Position numbers and translations under genes: made by a program
The notes under the pieces: generated by a model
Told to the model about the DNA's origin: nothing
Seen by the model: the letters and a program-made list of their open reading frames with translations, nothing else
Database searches by the model: none
In this document: piece by piece, positions 6,701 through 17,889 of the stretch
How the letters are laid out: every line of letters starts with the position of its first letter
Position numbering within the stretch: the stretch's first letter is position 1
Source of the DNA: Mariprofundus sp.
GTDB taxonomy: Bacteria; Pseudomonadota; Zetaproteobacteria; Mariprofundales; Mariprofundaceae
Direction of reading: 5' to 3'
Assembly (NCBI GenBank): GCA_021772775.1
Contig: JAJFLH010000030.1
Location: 1 to 56,423 of the forward strand
DNA: 56,423 nt

Positions 6701-7670
6701 ATGTAACTAACTCCACAGTAATCGGATAGTGATCCGAATAACCGTCCCGATCTTCGCCTTTCTTAGTAGAGGGGCGACTGAATTTACGTGGTTTGCCGCT
6801 TGAGGCTTTCATGATCTCTGGCTTGAATATCTGTACACTCTCTTTGACCACGCGCAGATCACTGGCGGTCTTCAGCATGCCGTAGCTGACCAGAAACTGA
6901 TCGAGCATATTCCAGTCACTGCCATAGAGATAGGAACCGGGATCATGGCCCTGCATCAGCGGCCACATCAGATTGAGCATGTGGCCGGACTTGGAGTAAC
7001 GCACCCTGCCCGGATCTCTTGTGCCGAGTAGATACTCCTGCATGGAGCGGTTAAACGGTTCATCATTGAAATCGCCCATCGAAATCACCGGCAGGTTTTT
7101 ATCGCCGCCCTGCTTCTGATCCAGTAAGCTGGAGATGATGTAGGCATGTGTTTCTCCGGCCAGCATTCTGAATGGCTCGGATGCATACTGACCGGCACTG
7201 CGGGCGGGCCAGTGGTTGGCTACCGCAACAAACTCAGCGCCTGTGGCATTCACCTTCAACCTGCTCCAGAAGATATCGCGGGTTGCTGATCGTTTAATGA
7301 CCACCTGATGATCTGCCTCTACAACAGTTAATATATTGGCATCAACGATAAAAGAGGTGTCGATGCCACGCGCATCATGCGACTCATGCGCCACAACCCG
7401 GTAATTCCGGCCTGGAATATGGATGGCTTGGGCAAGCAGCGTCATGACAGCTTCATTCTCGACTTCGCAGACGCCCAGCAGTGCGGGGCCATCACCGTCA
7501 AACATCAACTCGATCACCCGCGCTAACTGAGCGATTTTTCTATCTCGAACATTTTCATTCCAGCCTCTGAGTTCTCTGTGCAGGGTTGATTTGAGCTTGG
7601 CATCTCGCGCAGCTGTTTCAGCATCGAACAAGTTCTCCAGATTCCACCAGGCAATGTTTATATTTGTCAT
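6699..7670 (-). CDS. Endonuclease/exonuclease/phosphatase family protein
   Basis: A 323-residue cytoplasmic protein with the motifs of the DNase I-like metallohydrolase fold in order: WWNLENLFD (Asn10), CEVENE (Glu69/Glu71), NHWPAR (His153), MGDFND (Asp200, Asn202) and YSDHYPI (Asp313, His314). These are the metal and phosphate-handling residues of the family, so an active hydrolase is expected. The substrate (DNA, RNA, nucleotide or phospholipid head group) is not evident. The start ATG has GGAGGGG upstream. There is no signal peptide. It is transcribed toward the CRISPR locus. Its 3' end is duplicated in decayed form at 5979-6035. A defence role is possible from position alone, not from the sequence. 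Confidence 0.85.
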   Translation of the reverse strand: MTNINIAWWNLENLFDAETAARDAKLKSTLHRELRGWNENVRDRKIAQLARVIELMFDGDGPALLGVCEVENEAVMTLLAQAIHIPGRNYRVVAHESHDARGIDTSFIVDANILTVVEADHQVVIKRSATRDIFWSRLKVNATGAEFVAVANHWPARSAGQYASEPFRMLAGETHAYIISSLLDQKQGGDKNLPVISMGDFNDEPFNRSMQEYLLGTRDPGRVRYSKSGHMLNLMWPLMQGHDPGSYLYGSDWNMLDQFLVSYGMLKTASDLRVVKESVQIFKPEIMKASSGKPRKFSRPSTKKGEDRDGYSDHYPITVELVT

Positions 7671-7686
7671 TTGCCCCTCCTCTGCT

Positions 7687-7739
7687 CATCGAAGCGCACC
7701 ATTCTACAGCACGGATAGACCATTCATCATCAATAGTGA
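7687..7739 (+). repeat. 54-bp direct repeat, copy 1
   Basis: It starts CATCGAAGCGCACCAT and ends CATCATCAATAGTGA. It matches copy 2 at 7971-8024 at most positions, 284 bp apart in the same orientation. Confidence 0.75.
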
Positions 7740-7970
7740 CTCGGTACGTCCGTGTACCTCGCCCTTACGGGCATGCCTGCGGCACGTCCAAACCTACTAT
7801 CCTGTAGATTTGTGATTCGATCATCCATCTACCTCGCCCGTTCGGGCAAACAATGCATTAAAGCCTATCGCACAGCGGGAATGCCGCTGTTTGCTCCTGT
7901 TGGCTTGTGATTCCGTACATCCGTGTAGTTCAATCATGAAAACTTGTTGATAGTTTACTTAGTCCACTTC

Positions 7971-8024
7971 CATCGAAGCGCACCATGCTACAGCATGCAT
8001 ACATCATTTCATCATCAATATTGA
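7971..8024 (+). repeat. 54-bp direct repeat, copy 2
   Basis: It starts CATCGAAGCGCACCAT and ends CATCATCAATATTGA. Its 3' end continues into a long palindrome (8005-8034) that copy 1 lacks. Confidence 0.75.
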
Positions 8025-8034
8025 TGATAAAATG
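8005..8034. repeat. 30-nt near-perfect palindrome
   Basis: ATCATCAAT/ATTGATGAT (8011-8028) is perfect. CATTTC and AAAATG extend it with one mismatch. It is followed by a T-rich stretch, so it could be an operator or a weak terminator. Confidence 0.45.
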
Positions 8035-8277
8035 CATTTATTTTGTTTAAAGTGAATATTTATTTGTTGATCGGGCGTGAAAATCGACCCCAATCTGATG
8101 AATGGAGATGAATCGCTGTAAAAAACGGTTAAGCCTGATAAATAGATAGCGGCAAAAGATCATCGTAAGTGATGATCATCAACGGCAGAGACAGGTCGAT
8201 TACTTTGATCAATATGCACATGCATCAGAGTCAGATACAGTTCCGCTGATATCTTTAACATAAGAGAAGAGAACACT

Positions 8278-9090
8278 ATGACAGAGCATCAGCCTACAGT
8301 TACCTTAGCATCACTGACTTCAATACTAGAACGAGCCGGTAGAGAGATCATTCTACCGGCTTATCATAGCTCTATTCAGACATTGAAAAAGGCTGATGGC
8401 TCCATTGTCACCGAAACCGATCTGGCATGTCAGCGTTTTATTGAAGATGAATTAATCAAACTCGATAGCAGCATCGCTTTTCTGGGTGAAGAGATGAGCG
8501 AAGCTGAACAGTTGGAGTGTCTGCGAAGCAGTCAGGGACGTTATTGGTGTCTGGACCCTCTCGATGGTACGACCAACTTCGTAGCCTCGTTTCCCGGCTT
8601 TGCTATCTCACTCGCACTGATCGAATCCGGTGTGCCAAAGCTGGCTTGCATTTATGATCCTGTAAGAGAGGAGATGTTCAGTGCAGCTCGCCATCTTGGC
8701 GCATCACTCAATGGACAAACCATGCAGTGCTCATCCCAGAACAATCTTAGCGAAGCAGTAGGTTATATCGACTTCAAACGGCTGGATCGCAACACCGCCA
8801 TCCCGCTTGCATGCGATCGTATCTACCGTAGCCAACGCAATATTGGCAGCTGTGCGCTGGAGTGGGCATGGCTGGCAGCTGGACGTGGGCACCTGATTAT
8901 ACATGGTGGTGAAAAGATTTGGGATTTTGCGGCAGGCAGCCTGATTGTGCAGGAAGCCGGCGGCATAGCTGGCGATTTTCAGGGTGGCTCTCTATTCCCC
9001 TGTCAGAAGCTATCCTCACCAATTCTCGCCGCCTGTAACAGCGAAATTCAAGCAAAAATCCAGCCTAAGCTGAATGCGATAAAGCTATAA
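8278..9090 (+). CDS. Inositol monophosphatase family phosphatase
   Basis: A 270-residue member of the lithium-sensitive phosphatase family. The metal-binding motifs are present: GEE (Glu71/Glu72), DPLDGTTNF (Asp93, Asp96, Gly97, Thr98) and WDFAAGSLI (Trp215, Asp216). Family members hydrolyse inositol phosphate, histidinol phosphate (HisN type), 3'-phosphoadenosine 5'-phosphate (CysQ) or fructose 1,6-bisphosphate, and the substrate cannot be fixed by eye. It lies just upstream of the class II fructose bisphosphatase and on the same strand, separated by 113 bp, so a sugar-phosphate role is plausible. There is no signal peptide, and the length is normal for the family. Confidence 0.85.
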   Translation: MTEHQPTVTLASLTSILERAGREIILPAYHSSIQTLKKADGSIVTETDLACQRFIEDELIKLDSSIAFLGEEMSEAEQLECLRSSQGRYWCLDPLDGTTNFVASFPGFAISLALIESGVPKLACIYDPVREEMFSAARHLGASLNGQTMQCSSQNNLSEAVGYIDFKRLDRNTAIPLACDRIYRSQRNIGSCALEWAWLAAGRGHLIIHGGEKIWDFAAGSLIVQEAGGIAGDFQGGSLFPCQKLSSPILAACNSEIQAKIQPKLNAIKL

Positions 9091-9203
9091 AATAAATACT
9101 ATTTTGCACCAAACCGCTCTCAGGGTCGCATTCTATCGACAAATCCGCTAGTGTGCGGCTGCGAAAAAAACAAGCTAGCATCAAAACCTGAGGGGGAACG
9201 CGC

Positions 9204-10157
9204 ATGAACACTGTTTGCGATCTAAAAATTGAATTGGTAGAAGTATGTGAGGCTGCTGCCCGCGCCTGCGCACCATTTGTTGGCTCCGGCCAAAAAGATG
9301 AAGGTGATGGCCTTGCTGTTGATGCTATGCGTAAGCGCATTAACGAAGTAAAAATGAAAGGTGTTGTTGTCATTGGTGAAGGCGCCAAAGATGAAGCTCC
9401 TGCACTATATGATGATGAACCAGTTGGCACAGGTGAAGGTATCGGTGTCGATATCGCTGTTGACCCTATTGAAGGCACTAACCTATTCGCCAAAGACGCA
9501 TCTGGCTCTATTGTAACACTAGCGGCAGCCCCAGAAGGCTCTATGTACCGCCCTGGCTCTTGCTTCTACATGGAAAAACAGGTTTATCCAAAAGCTGCAC
9601 GCGGCAAAATCGACCCAACAGCATCTGTTGAAGTTCGTTTGACCCAGCTGGCAGAAGCACTGCAAAAAGATATCACAGAAATCACTGTATTTGTTTTGGA
9701 CAAACCACGTCATCAGCAGATGCTAAAAGAGATCTATGCTTGTGGCGCTAAAGTTCGCCTGGCAACAGATGGCGATGTAAACGGTGCGATTCAGGCTGTT
9801 CTTAACATGGGCTCTGATGCTCTGTTTGGCATTGGCGGCACACCAGAAGGTATCGTAACAGCATGTGCTGCACGTGCCATGGGCGCTGAGATGTTTGGCC
9901 GTATGGCTCCACAGAAGGATTTTGAAATTGAACTGTGCAAAAAAGAGGGTATCGATACAGAAACGTATCTGACTCGTGACGAGTTAATCACTTCTGATGA
10001 CTGCATGTTCATAGCTACTGGCCTGACCAGCGGCGAATATGTTGACCATGTAAAAGTTGGCAATGATGTAGATGGCAAATACATGGTAACAGATACTGTG
10101 ATTCTTTCTGGCTCAGTGGGTAATATCCGCCGAGTTCAAACTACTTTACACATTTAA
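9204..10157 (+). CDS. glpX: Class II fructose-1,6-bisphosphatase
   Basis: A 317-residue GlpX-type phosphatase with IGEGAKDEAP (about residues 57-66) and VDIAVDPIEGTN (about 82-93), the metal-binding and phosphate motifs of class II enzymes, plus GIGGTPEGI toward the middle. It removes the C1 phosphate of fructose 1,6-bisphosphate. In autotrophs this type often also acts on sedoheptulose 1,7-bisphosphate, which would suit the Calvin-cycle setting (inference). The start ATG follows a GGGGGAA ribosome site. The transketolase gene lies 142 bp downstream behind its own promoter. Codon use is strongly biased like that of the neighbouring enzymes, suggesting high expression. Confidence 0.95.
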   Translation: MNTVCDLKIELVEVCEAAARACAPFVGSGQKDEGDGLAVDAMRKRINEVKMKGVVVIGEGAKDEAPALYDDEPVGTGEGIGVDIAVDPIEGTNLFAKDASGSIVTLAAAPEGSMYRPGSCFYMEKQVYPKAARGKIDPTASVEVRLTQLAEALQKDITEITVFVLDKPRHQQMLKEIYACGAKVRLATDGDVNGAIQAVLNMGSDALFGIGGTPEGIVTACAARAMGAEMFGRMAPQKDFEIELCKKEGIDTETYLTRDELITSDDCMFIATGLTSGEYVDHVKVGNDVDGKYMVTDTVILSGSVGNIRRVQTTLHI

Positions 10158-10228
10158 GTATCACAATAAGTTTTAGAAAAACGCAACACCCATAAGGCAT
10201 TCTTATGGAAAAAGTAATAAGTAATGAT

Positions 10229-10256
10229 TTGGCAATCGCTAATATATTTATATAGT
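10229..10256 (+). promoter_or_regulatory. Putative promoter of the transketolase-GAPDH unit
   Basis: TTGGCA (10229-10234) and TATAGT (10251-10256) are 16 bp apart, about 45 bp before the transketolase start. A hairpin CCATAAG/CTTATGG (10190-10208) lies upstream, after the glpX stop. Confidence 0.65.
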
Positions 10257-10299
10257 GCTGCCTCCGTACTCACAAAACCTATAAGGGGATTTAAATCAC

Positions 10300-12285
10300 A
10301 TGAGCAATCGTAGACATTTGGCCAACGCCGTACGCGCACTAGCAATGGATGGCGTACAAAAAGCAAATTCCGGACATCCGGGCGCACCAATGGGCATGGC
10401 GGACATCGCTGAAGTCCTATGGAATGATTACATGAAGCACAACCCAACCAATACAAACTGGGCTGATCGCGATCGCTTCATCCTCTCCAATGGTCATGGC
10501 TCTATGCTGATTTACTCCCTTCTTCACCTGACCGGTTATGATCTGGGCATCGACGATCTGAAACAGTTCCGTCAGCTACACTCTCGCACACCTGGTCATC
10601 CAGAGTATGGTTATGCTCCTGGCGTTGAAACAACTACTGGCCCATTGGGTCAGGGTATCACCAACGGTGTCGGCATGGCTCTGGCTGAAAAGACTCTTGC
10701 TGCACAGTTCAACAAACCAGGTCACGAAATCGTTGACCACAACACATATGTCTTCCTTGGCGATGGCTGTCTGATGGAAGGCATCTCACATGAAGCATGT
10801 TCTTTGGCTGGCACTTTGGGTCTGGGCAAACTTGTTGCATTCTGGGATGACAACGGCATCTCTATTGATGGTGAAGTTGAAGGCTGGTTCACAGACGATA
10901 CTGCAGGCCGTTTCGAATCATATGGCTGGCAGGTTATTCGTGGTGTTGATGGCCACGATGCTGATGAAATTAAACAGGCTATCGAAACTGCTAAAGCAGA
11001 AACTGGTAAACCAACCATGATCTGCTGTAAAACTATCATCGGTTTTGGCTCTCCAAACAAAGCTGGCTCACATGATTGTCATGGTGCTGCACTTGGTGAT
11101 GAAGAGATCGCTCTGGTTCGTAAAGAATTGGGTTGGGACTCTGCTCCATTCGAAATTCCTGCTGACGTATATGCTGGCTGGGACGCTAAAGAGAGTGGCG
11201 CTGCTGCTGAAAGCGATTGGAACGACCGTTTCGACGCATATGCTGCTGCATTCCCTGCTGAAGCTGCTGAATACAAACGCCGCATCAACAGTGAACTATC
11301 TGCTGACTGGGATGCTGGTGCTGATGCATTTATTGCTGAAGTTGCAGCTGAAGGTGCAACCATCGCATCTCGTAAAGCTTCTCAGAATGCCATCGAAGCT
11401 CTGGCAAAAATCACACCTGAATTCTTGGGTGGTTCTGCCGACCTGGCTGGCTCTAACCTGACGCTATGGTCTGGTGCTAAACCAGTTTGCGAAAACGATG
11501 ACGGCAACTACGTCAACTACGGTGTTCGTGAATTCGGCATGACTGCAATGATCAACGGTATCTCTCTGCATGGTGGCTTTGTTGCTTATGGCGCAACCTT
11601 CCTGATGTTCTCTGAATATGCGCGTAATGCACTGCGTATGGCTGCATTGATGAAAGTTCAGAACATTGAAGTTTATACACATGACTCCATTGGTCTTGGT
11701 GAAGATGGCCCTACGCATCAGCCTGTTGAACAGACTGCAACTTTGCGCATGATCCCTAATATGGACGTATGGCGCCCATGTGATGCAGTTGAATCTGCTG
11801 TATCATGGAAAGTAGCAATCAAAAACACTACTGGCCCATCATCTTTGATCTTCTCACGTCAGAATCTGCCTCATCAGGATCGTAACGCTGAACAGATCAA
11901 ACTGATTGAACGCGGTGGCTATATCCTGAAAGATTGTGAAGGAACACCTGATGCAATCATTATCGCTACTGGTTCTGAAGTATCTTTAGCTATGGAAGCA
12001 GCTACTGCCATCACCGATAAGAAAGTTCGTGTTGTTTCTATGCCTTCTACAAACGCATTTGATCAACAGGATGCAGACTACAGAGAGTCTGTATTGCCAG
12101 CATCTGTATCTGCACGTGTAGCTGTTGAAGCTGGTGTAACTGGTTTCTGGGCGAAATACACAGGCTTGAACGGTAAAGTAGTCGGTATCGATACATTTGG
12201 CGAATCAGCACCAGCTGGTGAATTGTTCAAAATGTTTGGCATTACCACTGAAGCGGTTATCGCTGCAGTGAACGAAGTAGCTTAA
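10300..12285 (+). CDS. tkt: Transketolase
   Basis: A 661-residue full-length transketolase. The N-terminal thiamine pyrophosphate domain has SGHPGAPMG (His26), GHGSML (65-70) and the GDG...N cofactor motif (GDGCLMEG, 154-161, to WDDNGISID, 182-190). The pyrimidine domain follows with REFGM and EYARNALR, and the C-terminal domain is complete. It moves two-carbon units between sugar phosphates in the pentose phosphate and Calvin cycles. The GAPDH gene follows 30 bp after its stop with its own strong ribosome site, so the two are co-transcribed. It could equally be named cbbT. No RuBisCO gene is in the window. Confidence 0.97.
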   Translation: MSNRRHLANAVRALAMDGVQKANSGHPGAPMGMADIAEVLWNDYMKHNPTNTNWADRDRFILSNGHGSMLIYSLLHLTGYDLGIDDLKQFRQLHSRTPGHPEYGYAPGVETTTGPLGQGITNGVGMALAEKTLAAQFNKPGHEIVDHNTYVFLGDGCLMEGISHEACSLAGTLGLGKLVAFWDDNGISIDGEVEGWFTDDTAGRFESYGWQVIRGVDGHDADEIKQAIETAKAETGKPTMICCKTIIGFGSPNKAGSHDCHGAALGDEEIALVRKELGWDSAPFEIPADVYAGWDAKESGAAAESDWNDRFDAYAAAFPAEAAEYKRRINSELSADWDAGADAFIAEVAAEGATIASRKASQNAIEALAKITPEFLGGSADLAGSNLTLWSGAKPVCENDDGNYVNYGVREFGMTAMINGISLHGGFVAYGATFLMFSEYARNALRMAALMKVQNIEVYTHDSIGLGEDGPTHQPVEQTATLRMIPNMDVWRPCDAVESAVSWKVAIKNTTGPSSLIFSRQNLPHQDRNAEQIKLIERGGYILKDCEGTPDAIIIATGSEVSLAMEAATAITDKKVRVVSMPSTNAFDQQDADYRESVLPASVSARVAVEAGVTGFWAKYTGLNGKVVGIDTFGESAPAGELFKMFGITTEAVIAAVNEVA

Positions 12286-12300
12286 TTAAAAATTGAATAG

Positions 12301-13320
<1,020 letters not shown>

Positions 13321-13328
13321 TGAAACAT

Positions 13329-13355
13329 AACGTGGGAGCTTTTAGCTCCCACGTT
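13329..13355 (+). terminator. Hairpin between gap and pgk (terminator or attenuator)
   Basis: A perfect 12-bp stem, AACGTGGGAGCT/AGCTCCCACGTT, has a TTT loop. The run after it (TGTCATTG) is not a good T-tract, so it may only partly terminate or may stabilise the upstream mRNA 3' end. Confidence 0.7.
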
Positions 13356-13487
13356 TGTCATTGCCCGTTTGCATGCAACACCGATGTAAGCTGGCAACGA
13401 CAAACGTCCAAACGTTGTTGATAAATCACTATCATAGCCATGTCATCTTATCGACTAAGGTTATGATTCATACCAAAGGAGTAGAGA

Positions 13488-14666
13488 ATGTCTGTAATTA
13501 AAATGACCGACCTTGAGCTGGCCGGCAAACGTGTATTAATCCGCGAAGACCTGAATGTGCCAATTAAAGATGGTAAGGTAACTTCCGATGCCCGTATCCG
13601 CGCATCCATGCCGACTATTACACATGCTGCTAACGCTGGCGGTAAAGTCATGCTGATGTCTCACGTTGGTCGCCCGACCGAAGGTGAATTTAGCGAAGAG
13701 AATTCTCTACAGCCTGTTGCCGATCATATCTCTGGTCTTCTAGGTAAACCTGTTCGTCTGATCCGTGACTACCTTGATGGTGGCTTTGATGTTGCTGATG
13801 GTGAAGTTGTACTACTGGAAAATGTACGCTTCAATGCTGGCGAAAAGAAAAATGACGAAACACTGTCTAAAAAATATGCTGCACTTTGCGACATCTATGT
13901 CATGGACGCATTCGGCACAGCTCACCGCGCACAGGCCTCTACTCACGGCGCAGGTACTTACGCACCAGTAGCATGTGCTGGCCCACTATTGGCTGGTGAA
14001 TTGGAAGCACTTGGTAAAGCACTGGATAATCCAGCCCGCCCAATGGTTGCTATCGTTGGTGGCTCTAAAGTCTCTACCAAGCTAACCGTACTTGAATCTC
14101 TTTCTACCAAAGTAGATCAGCTGGTTGTTGGTGGTGGTATCGCCAATACATTCATCGCTGCTGCAGGCCTGCCCGTTGGTAAGTCTCTCTATGAAGCCGA
14201 TTTGATTGACACCTGTAAAAAACTGACTGCTGATGCAGTAGCAAACGGCGGCAGCATCCCAGTTCCTACTGATATTGTTTGCGCTAAAAAATTCGCACCT
14301 GATGCAGAAGCAACGCTGAAAGGCGCTTCAGAAGCTACAGATGACGACATGATTTTTGATATCGGCCCAGATTCTGCTGCAGAACTGGCTGAAATCATCA
14401 AGAATGCCGGCACCATCGTTTGGAATGGTCCTGTTGGCGTATTTGAATTCGATCAATTTGGTGAAGGCACCAAGGCTATCTCTCTGGCTATCGCTGAATC
14501 TGATGCATTCTCAATTGCTGGAGGTGGTGACACATTGGCTGCTGTTGATAAATATGGCATTGCAGACAAAGTATCTTATATCTCCACAGGCGGCGGAGCT
14601 TTCCTTGAATTTTTGGAAGGTAAAGATCTACCAGCCGTAACTATGCTAGAAGGACGTGCCGCTTAA
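13488..14666 (+). CDS. pgk: Phosphoglycerate kinase
   Basis: A 392-residue phosphoglycerate kinase. The N-terminal substrate domain shows [19 protein letters not shown] (about residues 18-37) and [11 protein letters not shown]. The C-terminal nucleotide domain has [10 protein letters not shown] and the GGGDTLAAV and STGGGAFLE motifs. It interconverts 3-phosphoglycerate plus ATP with 1,3-bisphosphoglycerate, the step before GAPDH in carbon fixation. The ATG is preceded by AAAGGAG. Its TAA is immediately followed by the GTG of the pyruvate kinase gene, with no gap, so pgk and pyk translation is coupled. Confidence 0.97.
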   Translation: MSVIKMTDLELAGKRVLIREDLNVPIKDGKVTSDARIRASMPTITHAANAGGKVMLMSHVGRPTEGEFSEENSLQPVADHISGLLGKPVRLIRDYLDGGFDVADGEVVLLENVRFNAGEKKNDETLSKKYAALCDIYVMDAFGTAHRAQASTHGAGTYAPVACAGPLLAGELEALGKALDNPARPMVAIVGGSKVSTKLTVLESLSTKVDQLVVGGGIANTFIAAAGLPVGKSLYEADLIDTCKKLTADAVANGGSIPVPTDIVCAKKFAPDAEATLKGASEATDDDMIFDIGPDSAAELAEIIKNAGTIVWNGPVGVFEFDQFGEGTKAISLAIAESDAFSIAGGGDTLAAVDKYGIADKVSYISTGGGAFLEFLEGKDLPAVTMLEGRAA

Positions 14667-16130
14667 GTGACTGAATTCCGTAGAACAAAAATTGTAGCAA
14701 CACTTGGTCCAGCCTCCGAATCTCCGGAGATGCTGGGCAAGTTAATTAAAGCCGGCGTGAATGTTGTACGTCTGAACTTTTCACACGGCACAGCAGCTGA
14801 ACACCAAATGCGTGCAACAAATGTACGTGCTGCAGCCAAAGACAATGGCGTATGCGTTGGTATCCTGGCAGACATGCAGGGTCCAAAAATTCGCTGCGGT
14901 AAATTTAAAACCGGCAAAACCATGCTCACGCCTGGTCAGAAGTTTATTCTTGATGCTGATCTTGGCCTTGATGATGGTGATGATGAACGTGTTGGCCTGA
15001 CCTATAAAGAGTTGGTCGGTGATGTTGTACCGGGCGCACGTCTACTGCTCAATGACGGCTTGCTTGTCATGGATGTTGATGACGTTATCGGACAGGCAAT
15101 CCACTGCACTGTTGTTATTGGTGGTGTACTCTCTAACAACAAAGGCATCAATCGTGCTGGTGGTGGTCTTTCTGCATCCGCATTAACGGAAAAAGATAAA
15201 ATAGACATCAAGACTGCTTGTGCAATTGGTGTTGACTATATCGCTATCTCTTTCCCACGTCATGGTGCTGATATGGAGTATGCTCGCTCTTTGGTTCGCG
15301 CTGAAGGCAGTAATGCTGGCATGGTTGCCAAAGTTGAACGTGCTGAAGCTGTTTTACCGGAAAACCTGAGCTCTATCCTGGAAGCATCTGATGTGGTCAT
15401 GGTTGCTCGTGGTGATCTCGGTGTAGAAATTGGTGATGCTGCTGTACCACCGGTTCAAAAGCGTATTTTGCGCGAAGCACCTAAACACAACACCGCCGTT
15501 ATCGTAGCTACACAGATGATGGAGTCGATGTGTGAAAACCCGATCCCAACCCGTGCAGAAGTTAATGACTGTGCCAATGCAGTACTTGATGGCACCGATG
15601 CAGTGATGCTATCCGGTGAATCTGCAGCAGGTAAGTATCCATTAGAAGCTGTACTTGCGATGCATCGCACCTGTCTCGAAACTGAGAAACAGAGTGTACT
15701 GCCTTCTTCGTCAACACGTGACCCACGTTTCCCTCCACATTCGGTCGATGAATGTATTGCACGTCAGGCCATGGAAACATCGCACATGATGCCTATCAGT
15801 GCTATCGCGTCATTTACACAGAGTGGCAACACTGTGCTGTACATGTCACGTCATCTGACCAAGTCACCTATTTTCGCTTTAACACCGTCAGCTGAAACCG
15901 CTGGCCGTGTGACCCTGTTCCGTAACGTTATTCCAAAACCGGTATCAGGTGATTATGGCGAAAAAGATGCACCACAAGCGACTCGCGATGTCATGAGCAT
16001 GATGCTTTATGATAAACTGGTCACCAAAGACGACCTGGTCATCATGACACTGGGCACACCAATGGGTGAAGCCGGCGGCACCAACACGATGAAAATCGTG
16101 CGTGTAGGTGAAGTGTTTAAAGACGCTTAA
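14667..16130 (+). CDS. pyk: Pyruvate kinase
   Basis: A 487-residue pyruvate kinase starting with GTG directly after the pgk stop codon. Motifs include [10 protein letters not shown] (residues 6-15), [20 protein letters not shown], the metal and phosphoenolpyruvate site around [11 protein letters not shown], and the family signature region ATQMMESM. The C-terminal regulatory domain is present. It makes ATP and pyruvate from phosphoenolpyruvate. In an autotroph it would supply pyruvate from fixed carbon for amino acid synthesis (the window also has citramalate synthase). No separate ribosome site is needed if it is coupled to pgk. Confidence 0.96.
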   Translation: MTEFRRTKIVATLGPASESPEMLGKLIKAGVNVVRLNFSHGTAAEHQMRATNVRAAAKDNGVCVGILADMQGPKIRCGKFKTGKTMLTPGQKFILDADLGLDDGDDERVGLTYKELVGDVVPGARLLLNDGLLVMDVDDVIGQAIHCTVVIGGVLSNNKGINRAGGGLSASALTEKDKIDIKTACAIGVDYIAISFPRHGADMEYARSLVRAEGSNAGMVAKVERAEAVLPENLSSILEASDVVMVARGDLGVEIGDAAVPPVQKRILREAPKHNTAVIVATQMMESMCENPIPTRAEVNDCANAVLDGTDAVMLSGESAAGKYPLEAVLAMHRTCLETEKQSVLPSSSTRDPRFPPHSVDECIARQAMETSHMMPISAIASFTQSGNTVLYMSRHLTKSPIFALTPSAETAGRVTLFRNVIPKPVSGDYGEKDAPQATRDVMSMMLYDKLVTKDDLVIMTLGTPMGEAGGTNTMKIVRVGEVFKDA

Positions 16131-16146
16131 AACAGACAAACTTTTC

Positions 16147-16182
16147 GGTTCATACGAACCAGATTTTTGGGCATAGTTGCCC
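16147..16182 (+). promoter_or_regulatory. Two tandem hairpins in the pyk-fba gap
   Basis: GGTTC/GAACC with loop ATAC (16147-16160) is followed by ATTTTT and then GGGCA/TGCCC (16169-16182). These may tune read-through or mRNA stability between pyk and the aldolase gene. A strong AAGGAG ribosome site follows. Confidence 0.4.
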
Positions 16183-16204
16183 GCTAAAACACAAGGAGAA
16201 AGAA

Positions 16205-17242
16205 ATGGCTTTAATTTCATTACGTCAATTACTGGATCACGCAGCTGAAAACAGCTACGGCATGCCAGCATTCAATGTAAACAACATGGAGCAGGTTCAT
16301 GCAATCATGGAAGCTGCTAACGAAGTAGACTCACCAGTCATCATGCAGGGTTCTGCTGGTGCACGTGGTTATGCTGGCGAGCCTTTCCTGCGCCACATGA
16401 TTGATGCTGCTATTGAACAGTACCCACATATCCCAGTTGTAATGCATCAGGATCACGGTTCTGAGCCAGCTGTATGCTTGCGCTCAATCCAGTCTGGCTT
16501 CTCATCAGTAATGATGGATGGCTCTCTGGAAGCTGATTGCAAAACACCTGCTTCTTTTGAATACAATGTAAACGTCACCAAAAATGTCGTAGACATGGCT
16601 CACGCTGGTGGTGTTTCTGTTGAAGGCGAACTCGGTTGCCTGGGTTCATTGGAAACTGGCGAAATGGGTGAAGAAGACGGCCATGGCGCTGAAGGCAAAC
16701 TGGACATGGAACAGTTGCTGACAGGTGTTGATGAAGCGGTTGATTTCGTTAAAGCAACCAACGTTGATGCTTTGGCTATCGCCATTGGTACTTCTCACGG
16801 CGCTTACAAGTTCACCAAGCCACCTACAGGCGAAGTACTGCGTATTGACCGTATTGCTGAAATCCACGCTGCACTGCCAAACACTCACTTGGTAATGCAC
16901 GGTTCTTCTTCAGTTCCTCAGGACTGGTTGGCAATCATCAATGAATATGGTGGCGAAATGGGCGAAACTTATGGTGTGCCTGTTGAAGAGATCGTTGAAG
17001 GCATCAAAAATGGTGTAACTAAAGTAAACATCGATACAGACCTTCGTATGGCTTCTACTGGTGCAGTTCGTCGTCACCTGAAAGAAAACCCATCTAACTT
17101 CGATCCACGCAAATTCTACAAAGCAGCTAAAGATGCAATGAAAGATATCTGTATCGCTCGTTTTGAAGCATTTGGTTCAGCTGGTCAGGCCTCTTCAATC
17201 AAAGTTAAATCTTTGGAAGAGATGATTGGTTTCTATAAATAA
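16205..17242 (+). CDS. cbbA: Fructose-bisphosphate aldolase, class II, Calvin-cycle subtype
   Basis: A 345-residue class II (zinc) aldolase. The N-terminus [20 protein letters not shown] and the spacing of motifs match the Calvin-cycle subtype rather than the E. coli FbaA type. Zinc and active-site residues are seen in MHQDHGS (His81, Asp83, His84), HGSSSVP and the phosphate-binding KVNIDTDLR. It condenses dihydroxyacetone phosphate with glyceraldehyde 3-phosphate, or with erythrose 4-phosphate in the Calvin cycle. It is the last gene of the cluster and is followed by a strong terminator. The subtype call is from remembered family patterns; the class II call is firm. Confidence 0.93.
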   Translation: MALISLRQLLDHAAENSYGMPAFNVNNMEQVHAIMEAANEVDSPVIMQGSAGARGYAGEPFLRHMIDAAIEQYPHIPVVMHQDHGSEPAVCLRSIQSGFSSVMMDGSLEADCKTPASFEYNVNVTKNVVDMAHAGGVSVEGELGCLGSLETGEMGEEDGHGAEGKLDMEQLLTGVDEAVDFVKATNVDALAIAIGTSHGAYKFTKPPTGEVLRIDRIAEIHAALPNTHLVMHGSSSVPQDWLAIINEYGGEMGETYGVPVEEIVEGIKNGVTKVNIDTDLRMASTGAVRRHLKENPSNFDPRKFYKAAKDAMKDICIARFEAFGSAGQASSIKVKSLEEMIGFYK

Positions 17243-17268
17243 ACTGAAGATCTGAACACTATCTTCGC

Positions 17269-17301
17269 AAAAAAGGCGGACCTTCGGGTTCGCCTTTTTT
17301 T
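17269..17301 (+). terminator. Terminator of the Calvin/glycolysis cluster
   Basis: An AAAAAAGGCG arm, a TTCG tetraloop flanked by ACC/GGT, then CGCCTTTTTT. It is a canonical intrinsic terminator 27 bp after the aldolase stop. Confidence 0.93.
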
Positions 17302-17338
17302 ATTTACCTCTCAAATCAAAATAGATCCATGATGGCAA

Positions 17339-17366
17339 TTGACATCCCTCCTGTGCCTCTTATAAT
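17339..17366 (+). promoter_or_regulatory. Consensus sigma-70 promoter of rplM-rpsI
   Basis: TTGACA (17339-17344) and TATAAT (17361-17366) both match consensus exactly, with 16 bp between them. The predicted start is near 17373, giving a leader of about 70 nt before rplM. Confidence 0.88.
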
Positions 17367-17445
17367 GCACCGCCTTTGCAGGGCATAAGCACCGATTGAA
17401 ATAATTGGGATAGATGTCAGAACCATTGCAAATACGGAGAGATTT

Positions 17446-17877
17446 ATGTCTACCTGGACTGTTCGCCCCGGCGATATTGAACGCAAATGGCTTGTTGTCG
17501 ATGCCACTGATCTTATACTTGGTCGTTTAGCTACAGAGCTAGCTACTGTACTGCGCGGCAAACATCGCCCGGAGTATTCACCGCATGCAGATTGTGGCGA
17601 CCACGTGATTGTCATCAATGCTGAAAAAATTCGTGTGACCGGCAACAAAGAAAGTGCCAAAGTTTATTATCATCACACTCGTTTTGCTGGCGGCCTAAAA
17701 AGCATCACGCTAGAGAAGCAACGTGAGAAACATCCGGAACGCATCATTGAATTGGCTGTAAAAGGCATGATGCCAAAAGGCCCTCTGGGCCGTTCCATGC
17801 TGAAAAAGCTTAAGGTTTATGCTGGTGGTGAACATCCACACACAGCACAACAGCCTGAAGCAATGAAATTGAATTAA
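17446..17877 (+). CDS. rplM: 50S ribosomal protein L13
   Basis: A 143-residue L13 with the usual start [21 protein letters not shown], the central [23 protein letters not shown] split by normal family residues, and the conserved [22 protein letters not shown] near the C-terminus. It is an early assembly protein of the large ribosomal subunit. The ATG follows GGAG. It is followed after 12 bp by rpsI, the conserved bacterial operon pair, and preceded by a consensus promoter. Confidence 0.98.
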   Translation: MSTWTVRPGDIERKWLVVDATDLILGRLATELATVLRGKHRPEYSPHADCGDHVIVINAEKIRVTGNKESAKVYYHHTRFAGGLKSITLEKQREKHPERIIELAVKGMMPKGPLGRSMLKKLKVYAGGEHPHTAQQPEAMKLN

Positions 17878-17889
17878 AGGACTGATACC

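Larger units (their letters stand above)
7671..8277. other. 607-bp non-coding region with duplicated unit and hairpins
   Basis: No credible gene was seen on either strand. It holds two copies of an approximately 54-bp unit (7687-7739 and 7971-8024), short CGCCC/CGGGC hairpins at about 7758-7860, a near-perfect 30-nt palindrome at 8005-8034 and a GATCATC/GATGATC inverted repeat at 8158-8177. It marks the junction between the accessory region and the metabolic cluster. Confidence 0.55.

Noticed and set aside
6699-7670. Nuclease-family gene considered as a new CRISPR-associated effector
   Set aside because: Its motifs are those of an ordinary endonuclease/exonuclease/phosphatase protein, and it is separated from the cas genes by repeats and an inserted gene. 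Position alone is not enough.
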